Shown: one piece after another, positions 58,394 through 64,000 of the stretch | Position numbering within the stretch: position 1 is the first letter of the stretch | Layout of the letters: each line of letters begins with the position of its first letter | Assembly: GCF_902686445.1 (NCBI RefSeq) | Contig: NC_062226.1 | Coordinates: 14,914,001-14,978,000 of the forward strand | Length of the DNA: 64,000 nucleotides | Direction: 5' to 3' | Source: Sciurus carolinensis | Taxonomy: Eukaryota; Chordata; Mammalia; Rodentia; Sciuridae | The notes under the pieces: generated by a model | What the model was told of the DNA's origin: nothing | Database searches by the model: none | The model's input: only the letters and a program-made list of their open reading frames with translations | Position numbers and translations under genes: made by a program

Positions 58394-59223
58394 GGGTCAA
58401 ATGGTGGTTCCATTCCAAGTTTTCTAAGGAGTCTCCACACTGCTTTGCAGAGTGGCTGCACTAATTTGCAGCCCCACCAGCAATGTATGAGTGTACCTTT
58501 CTCCCCACATCCTCGCCAACACCTGTTGTTGCTTATATTCTTGATAATCGCCATTCTAATTGGGATGAGATGGAATCTTAGGGTGGTTTTGAAATGCATG
58601 TCTCTTATTATACTAGAGATGTTGAACATTTTTCCATATGTTTGTTGATTGCTTGTAGATCTTCTGTGCCCTTGGCCTATACCCAAAGGACTTAAAATCA
58701 GCATATTACAGAGATACAGCCACATCAATGTTCATAGCTGCTCAGTTCACAATAGCCAGATTGTGGAACCAACCTAGATGTCCTTCAATTGATGAATGGA
58801 TAAAGAAACAGTGGTATATATATATATACAATGGAATATTACTCAGTCATAGAGAATGATAAAATTATGGCATTTGCAGGCAAATGGATGAAATTGGAGA
58901 ATATCATGCTAAGTGAGATAAACCAATCTCAAAAAAACCAAAGAACGAATGATATCGCTAATAAGTGGATGATGACACATAATGGGGGGTGGGAGGGTTA
59001 GTGTTAGGGTTAGAGTTAGGGTTAGGGAGGGGGGCAAGAATGGAGGAAGGAACTGTATAGAGGGAAAAGAGGGGTGGGAGGGGTGGGGGAAGGGAAAAAA
59101 TAACAGAATGAACCAAACAACATTACCCTATGTAAATTTATGATTACACAAATGGTATGCCTTTACGCCATGTACAAACAGAGAAACAACATGTATCCCA
59201 TTTGTTTACAATAAAAAAAAAAA
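58394..59223 (+). mobile_element. L1 insertion with 5' inversion (twin priming)
   Basis: 58394-58668 is ORF2 C-terminal sequence in reverse orientation; 58669-59223 is the next part of ORF2 plus the 3' UTR in forward orientation, ending in a poly(A) tail (A13 or so). The two parts are contiguous in a normal L1 except for about 12 bp lost at the boundary ('TTTGACCC' on one side, 'CTTGGCC' on the other). A perfect 13-bp target duplication flanks it. The minus-strand frame 58141-58728 (195 codons) is a chance fusion of flank and the inverted piece. Confidence 0.95.
58995..59027 (+). repeat. Telomere-like hexamers in L1 3' UTR
   Basis: Five consecutive hexamers in one register, GGGTTA GTGTTA GGGTTA, then GAGTTA GGGTTA and GGG, inside a G-rich stretch of the L1 3' UTR. 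The run has at least four G-tracts. Confidence 0.92.
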
Positions 59224-59236
59224 AAGAACGAAAGCC
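59224..59236 (+). repeat. Target-site duplication, right (second twin-primed L1)
   Basis: Identical to 58381-58393. Confidence 0.9.
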
Positions 59237-61469
59237 ATCCTGCTGTTCACATTCTAGGGAGTGAAGCAAGTTACATGGTGCTCCTGACCTAGGGGCAGGC
59301 AGAGGACCTTCTGTGTGCTGGAAACCAAGGAATGAACAGTGGTGACCATTTGTCCCTTCACTCAGGGGATACATGTTAGAGATGACAGCTGCAAGGTGCC
59401 TTTGCCAGAACTGGCACATAATAAATGCTCAGTGAATTCCTATACTGTTGGTGCTCTTTCTAGAATTCCTGGTGCTACCCTTCTCTTCGTATAGAATATT
59501 GTGATGGTCTAAACATGATGTAGCCTACCAAGGAAGGAGGAAAATCTGGAGCCCTCTCACACTTCAGATAAGGGAACAGAAAACAATAGCACGGGCCAAA
59601 TCTGCTGTCCTGTTTTTGTAACTAAAGTTGTACTGAACACAACTAGAGTCATTCATCTGTGTACTGTCTATGGCTGCGTCTGCATTTTAGTGGCAGATTT
59701 GCGTACATGCAACAGAGGCCATTGAGTCTCCAAAGACCAGGATATTTACTCTCTGGACCTTTGCAGAAAAAAGTTTAGTAACCACTGCTTCAGATGATCT
59801 TTCTAATTGCCTAGCTCCCTGTAGTGACCGAAATTCCTCTCTGTGGAATAGTCTCAATCCTTTCCTTATTTATGGGCAATATGACCTTGGATCTGGAATC
59901 CACAGCCTTGTCCTGGTTCTCCCAGTCCTAGCTTTAGTTTATGTTGATCCCTCACTTAATTAAAAGTAAAAGAACTCAGTGGGCCACTTGAATATATCCT
60001 GTACTTCTCATTTTTCTTCTCTTTCCAGTGGTCCTGGCTACGATTCAAAGAAGGTAGATGAGCAAAAATGTCAAAGGGCAAACTGCAGGCAGAACAAGAA
60101 TTCCGGTTGTGCCGGGGGTGGCTGCTGAGAGCCACCCCTCCCTCTGTCTTCATTTTCCATGACACCAGTTTCACCTCACAATTAGGACGCTGTTTTCCAT
60201 TCTTTTATCTCTTGACGTGAACACTGTCTGATGGGGAATGGATCCTGCAAAGATCAGGGGAGTTTGTCAGCAAGCATAGAATTTTTTTTTTCCTTTTAAA
60301 TCATGTTGGGGGGGGGGACCTGCTGTAAATCCTGTCTAAAATATACTTTATAGAGTCCACCTGTCCACAATGGATAAATCAATTGCTCTAAATTAAATTC
60401 TCCAAACCTGAAAGACTGGGGTCCGGTACTGGATTTATTTAGACTCTAGGAAAACAGTAATTTTCTAAGTCAACATCCTGACCCCACTTGAGTTAGCTGC
60501 TGATCATGATAAAGCTGTTCCTTACCACTTGCAGCTCCTTTGAAGGAATGAGACACACATCTCAGGGAAAAAAGGACCCAAATCCAAAGGACAGATACTA
60601 ATCAAGATGTGTCAGCCAAGGCATCAGGCCTGTGGCATCACAGATATCTCCTGCCTGGCTCAGAGGCGGCTGGCCCCTGCCCCGTGTGAGCACATCACAG
60701 CCAGATGCTGGGCTGCTGTGAGCTCCTCTGCTTACCTGCACTGATGGGTCGTTAATTAAGCCACCTTTCTCCATCCTCCCCCTGGGTTCAAGGGCATGCT
60801 GTCCTGTTTGTCCCTGTGTGTCCTGCTGTTCAGTCTCTCCCCTAAACTTTACACCGTCCAAGATCGGAGACAGGTGCAGCATCAATAGGCAACTCTGAGT
60901 CGTGACTCCGCAGCTAACCTTTGACAGGAGTAGCCACCTGTGTGAAATCAGTTTAGCTTCCTAAAGGCGCCTACCTCCACACAAATCCATTTTCCAGCCT
61001 AGAATCGTAGCTTCGTGGGTACTACGTTTGATGTTTGATCACCTGTTTCTAAAGCGGCAAAGGAGCTCTTGAGAGCAGGGGACTCGGATTCTTTTCCTTG
61101 GAGGGAGAAGATTAAAGCCCTGAGGGTTAAGATCACATAGACGGTGGCTGGACCTTCTCCCTTTCCCTACCTCTTCATCCTGGTAAGCTAAAGTGTAACT
61201 GCTCCCCAGGGTCCACGACTGTTTTAGTTTAGGGATCCTGGTTGGAGAATGGTTTTCGCAGTGATGGGGAATCAGAACTTTATAAGGGACTCTTAGATGG
61301 GCTGGGGTGTGGTCCTTCATCTGGGAGATGCGCTCCCAAGAGGAATCCACGTGGTGCTGAGGCCAGAAATGGGGACTGGCAGTTAGTGTGGAAATAGGGG
61401 ATCGGTCAAATCGAGGAAATGGAGGCCATAAAAGCCATCTGCCTCTGGAAGTTGGAGACTGACTTCCCT
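59237..61469. other. Unassigned sequence
   Basis: 2.2 kb. It contains a G10 run at 60308-60317. Minus frames of 90-103 codons at 59144-59419, 60598-60885 and 61039-61350 show no domains. Confidence 0.45.
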
Positions 61470-61874
61470 AGGGAGAATGGAATGTCAAGGATCTCAGAGC
61501 CCACTGATTACCAAATTTACCTGCCCTTATCAAGGACTGCAGGCAAGGAGCTGCTAATTAATGCTCCCTGGGCCCTTCCCTGGCTAAATCATTTTGGCCC
61601 TCCCCCTGCCCCATCTGCTTCTCCCTTTTTACATCTCAGCTGCAAAACCAAGCCTAGTCACATAGGCAGGAAGAAGAGATAAGGAGGAAGAGAACTGGAG
61701 AACAAAAGAGACCTTAACCTATAAAAGATGTTGGGTGTGCTCACTTCTTGGGACTTTAGAACATCAGCCATGGCCCCCTTCTCCCCCTCGGGAGAAGTCT
61801 GTATTATTACTTTTAAATAAAACCTGCTTAATATGCTTGCCTTGGCGTGCTTCTCTAGTGTTCAGACTTCAACA
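61470..61874 (+). mobile_element. ERV LTR with TATA box and poly(A) signal
   Basis: Has the promoter-to-polyadenylation layout of an LTR: TATAAAAG at 61720-61727, AATAAA at 61816-61821, then a T/G-rich R-U5-like stretch ending CTTCAACA at 61867-61874. The 5' end is uncertain. No internal genes adjoin it. Family not identified. Confidence 0.5.
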
Positions 61875-62569
61875 TCAGAGGGAGCGGAACTCGTCACCGG
61901 AAGGCGGTATCAGTGCTCCAGGGCACAAGTGGAGATCCTAGAATGTGCATCTTATACTTAGGCTCCTGGGAGCTCCAGTGGGGAGCTGGGGAGCTTTTAC
62001 ACTCCCAAGCCCCTCCCTCTTGAGGCCATTCCAGTCTCTTATCCTCTGATTCATGTAGCTCTGGGGAGTGGTCATTTCCTGTAGGTGTGGTGATGAGTCC
62101 TCTTCTTATTCCCCAGCACACCTGTGCCACTGCAGAGAAGCCACCCTTTGAAGTTGTCTGGAACTTGAGTTTCAGAAGACATGGTTCTGCTGGACCTTTC
62201 TAGATCCTCCCCCACCTTTCTAGATCCTGACCACCATGCTCAGGAGCGTTAGTTTTAATCAGCTCTTAGGAAGAAAAGAAAAGTAAGTAATTTAGCTTGC
62301 AAGCAATTTAAGACATGCATAATTAAACAAGTATAGTGAAGCCTGAGAGGTCCTCAAGAATTTTTTAACCTAAACACAGCATGTGACTTTGTAGAAGTGT
62401 CTGGGCCAGGCCACTCTCTTCACTAACCCCCTCCCCAGATCCCAGGAGTAACTTTTACCTGTTCTCTGCAGCTTAGCAGTGCTTTAGGAGTAAAGGGAAA
62501 ACCTTCAACTGTTTCTGTCTTTTTATTTTGGTGTTCCATTGACTTGTCCGGAAAGCTACATGAGATGCC
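61875..62569. other. Unassigned sequence
   Basis: No recognisable gene or repeat; 'TTTCTAGATCCT' occurs twice near 62200-62230. Confidence 0.45.
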
Positions 62570-62770
62570 TAGAAAATGGGATTTGGGATCTAAGAGACTT
62601 GCGTTTGATTTGTGTCTCTTTCTGCTATGTAACTTTGGGCAAAGTTTTTACCTTTGTGAGATTGTTTCACCAACAGCAAAATGAGTTAAGACAAGATTAT
62701 ACAGATATTGATGAAGGTATTGCAAATACATTCTCCAACATTTAGGAATTACTCAATAATTACTAGTAAC
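62570..62770 (+). repeat. MIR SINE
   Basis: 'GGGATTTGGGATCTAAGAGACTTGCGTTTGA' head, 'GTAACTTTGGGCAAAGTTTTTACC', and tail 'TAGGAATTACTCAATAATTAC'. Confidence 0.8.
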
Positions 62771-62939
62771 TGTTCCCACATTGCAGAGGAAGGGAACCAA
62801 AAAACTCTTTTATTTCCTTTTCCTTCAATATGTCCATTCACTGAAACAGTCTTTTTTATCCTCACATTTAGTTCTGATTATTAGAAGGGGTGGAGTTTTC
62901 TATTTTTATTTACCATGTGAAATAATTCCCTCCTTCCCC

Positions 62940-63265
62940 CTTAGAATTCAACCACTTGTCAGTTTCTACTCATTCATCCTTTAAATCTCACCTAAAATTC
63001 TAACTTCTTAATGAAATTTCTCCCTTCTTCTTCCCCTGCCCCTAATTCCCTGTTTTCACCACCTTCTCAGACATTTTGTGAATTTATCTGCTTTTTAGCA
63101 CTTAGCACATTTTCTTGTAATTTTCTGCTTATGGGTCTGTCTCCTCATTTGTCTATGAGCTTGCTCAGAGCAGGGACTGAACCTACTTATTTTTTAGTCC
63201 CCAGCCCCTAACCCTGTTTGCTGTGTGTAAGTGCTCCATAAATAGAAGAATGCGCAAATAGATGC
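62940..63265 (+). repeat. L2 LINE 3' fragment
   Basis: 'CTATGAGCTTGCTCAGAGCAGGGACTGAACC', 'GTCCCCAGCCCCTAACCCTGTTTGCTGTGTGTAAGTGCTCCATAAATAGAAGAATG' is the L2 3' end. Confidence 0.85.
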
Positions 63266-64000
63266 TTTGATAGAGTTTATCACTTTGCAGATCCCTCCTT
63301 CAAAGGAGAAATTATAATTTCAAATGCTGACAATGTCCAAGAGAAAGTGAAACCTAATCCTAGGGAAAACCTGGGACTAAAAAGTAATCATGCCTATGAT
63401 AGTCCCCTTGCCATCTTAGTAGGAAACAGCTTCCCCCCCACCATACCTGTGACCCATCTGGCCCCCAAATCTGTTCTGTGCCTAGCACTCACTGACCTTC
63501 AAGGTTGTGGTCCCTCCCGCCTCCCCTCTGGGTAACCTGCCCTCCCACCAGTTCACCTCCCCTGCAATTAGCACCGACAACTCTGTCTCGGAATGCCAGG
63601 CCAGGACCTGGAGTAATTGCCGCTCGAGATTCCTCCTGACACAAATGTTGACATTCTGTTGGCATAACTTGCAATAATGTATGCAGATTGCATCCTTCCA
63701 GGGCCGTAATTATTACTTCTCAGCAAGAAATAGTCAGGTTCTTCCCTGGCTTGATTTCTAGGAGCTGGTTTCCCTTTTGGAGCTGCCTTGTTTAGAGAAA
63801 TGAGAAGGAAAAGGAGAAAGGAGACATTGGAATGCACCCCAGGGGCTGAGCTGCACCAAGCTGCTGGACAGCTGTGGACTGGGAGGCAGGAGTCCTGGTG
63901 AGTTCACCGCCAACTTTCTGTGATCTAACTTCTGGAGCTGGTTTCCAGGAACATGTATCTCACAGAATCCTCGTATCTTTAATCATAGTGCATGGTCCCA
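63266..64000. other. Unassigned sequence to window end
   Basis: No exon supported; 63568-63837 has an open minus frame of 89 codons without a domain. Confidence 0.45.

Noticed and set aside
1..64000. CRISPR array, operon or prokaryotic defence system
   Set aside because: All spaced repeats are transposon pieces or microsatellites, and the SINE/LINE/LTR content is mammalian.

Overview
This window looks like nuclear DNA from a rodent of the squirrel family (Sciuridae: squirrels, marmots, ground squirrels). The evidence is four composite SINEs in which a B1-like half is joined to an ID-like, tRNA-derived half ending in 'GGGTTCAATCCC', together with several young LINE-1 (L1) copies whose 3' UTRs look sciurid. 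Older mammalian repeats (MIR, L2, MER5A, MLT1, MaLR, L1M) fill much of the remaining sequence. The species identification is an inference. I found no cellular protein-coding exon, tRNA, rRNA, CpG island or CRISPR array. Every open frame above about 130 codons that I could explain is a piece of a transposon. The stretch is intergenic or deep intronic.

Layout. 1-6330 is an ancient plus-strand L1 broken by a putative solo LTR (1540-2074) and by a younger L1 that landed by twin priming (3361-5440). It also carries an internal 160-bp copy and a templated hairpin. 6554-8150 is a minus-strand MaLR endogenous retrovirus (LTR plus internal part). 8.8-28.2 kb is mostly old single-copy DNA with scattered MIR, L2, MaLR, MLT1 and MER5A remnants, one degenerate minus-strand L1 (18640-20230) and a B1-ID SINE with clear target duplications (20633-20867).

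28225-34186 is a full-length minus-strand L1 flanked by a perfect 15-bp target-site duplication. It has a tandem-monomer GC-rich 5' UTR, a broken ORF1, a broken ORF2 with the catalytic FADD changed to FTDD, and a 3' UTR with telomere-like repeats. 34.2-43.4 kb contains MIR, L2 and several truncated L1 3' ends, nearly all on the minus strand. 43.6-44.3 kb holds what I read as a fossil of a MULE/FLYWCH-type DNA transposase. 45.0-47.8 kb is an old minus-strand L1 with two SINE insertions whose tails have grown into microsatellites.

48-64 kb holds an ERVL-like LTR, more L1 ends, MaLR, MIR and L2 copies, a second textbook twin-primed L1 (58394-59223) and an LTR with TATA box and poly(A) signal (61470-61874).

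The strongest observations are structural: two L1 insertions with 5' inversion and readable target-site duplications, a telomere-like G-rich repeat built into the 3' UTR of one L1 lineage, tandem promoter monomers in the full-length L1, a recent 160-bp internal copying event inside an old L1, and the MULE-like fossil. I saw no prokaryote-style system and no new functional gene. Repeat-family names come from memory of consensus sequences, and boundaries are usually good to about 10-30 bp unless a target-site duplication fixes them.
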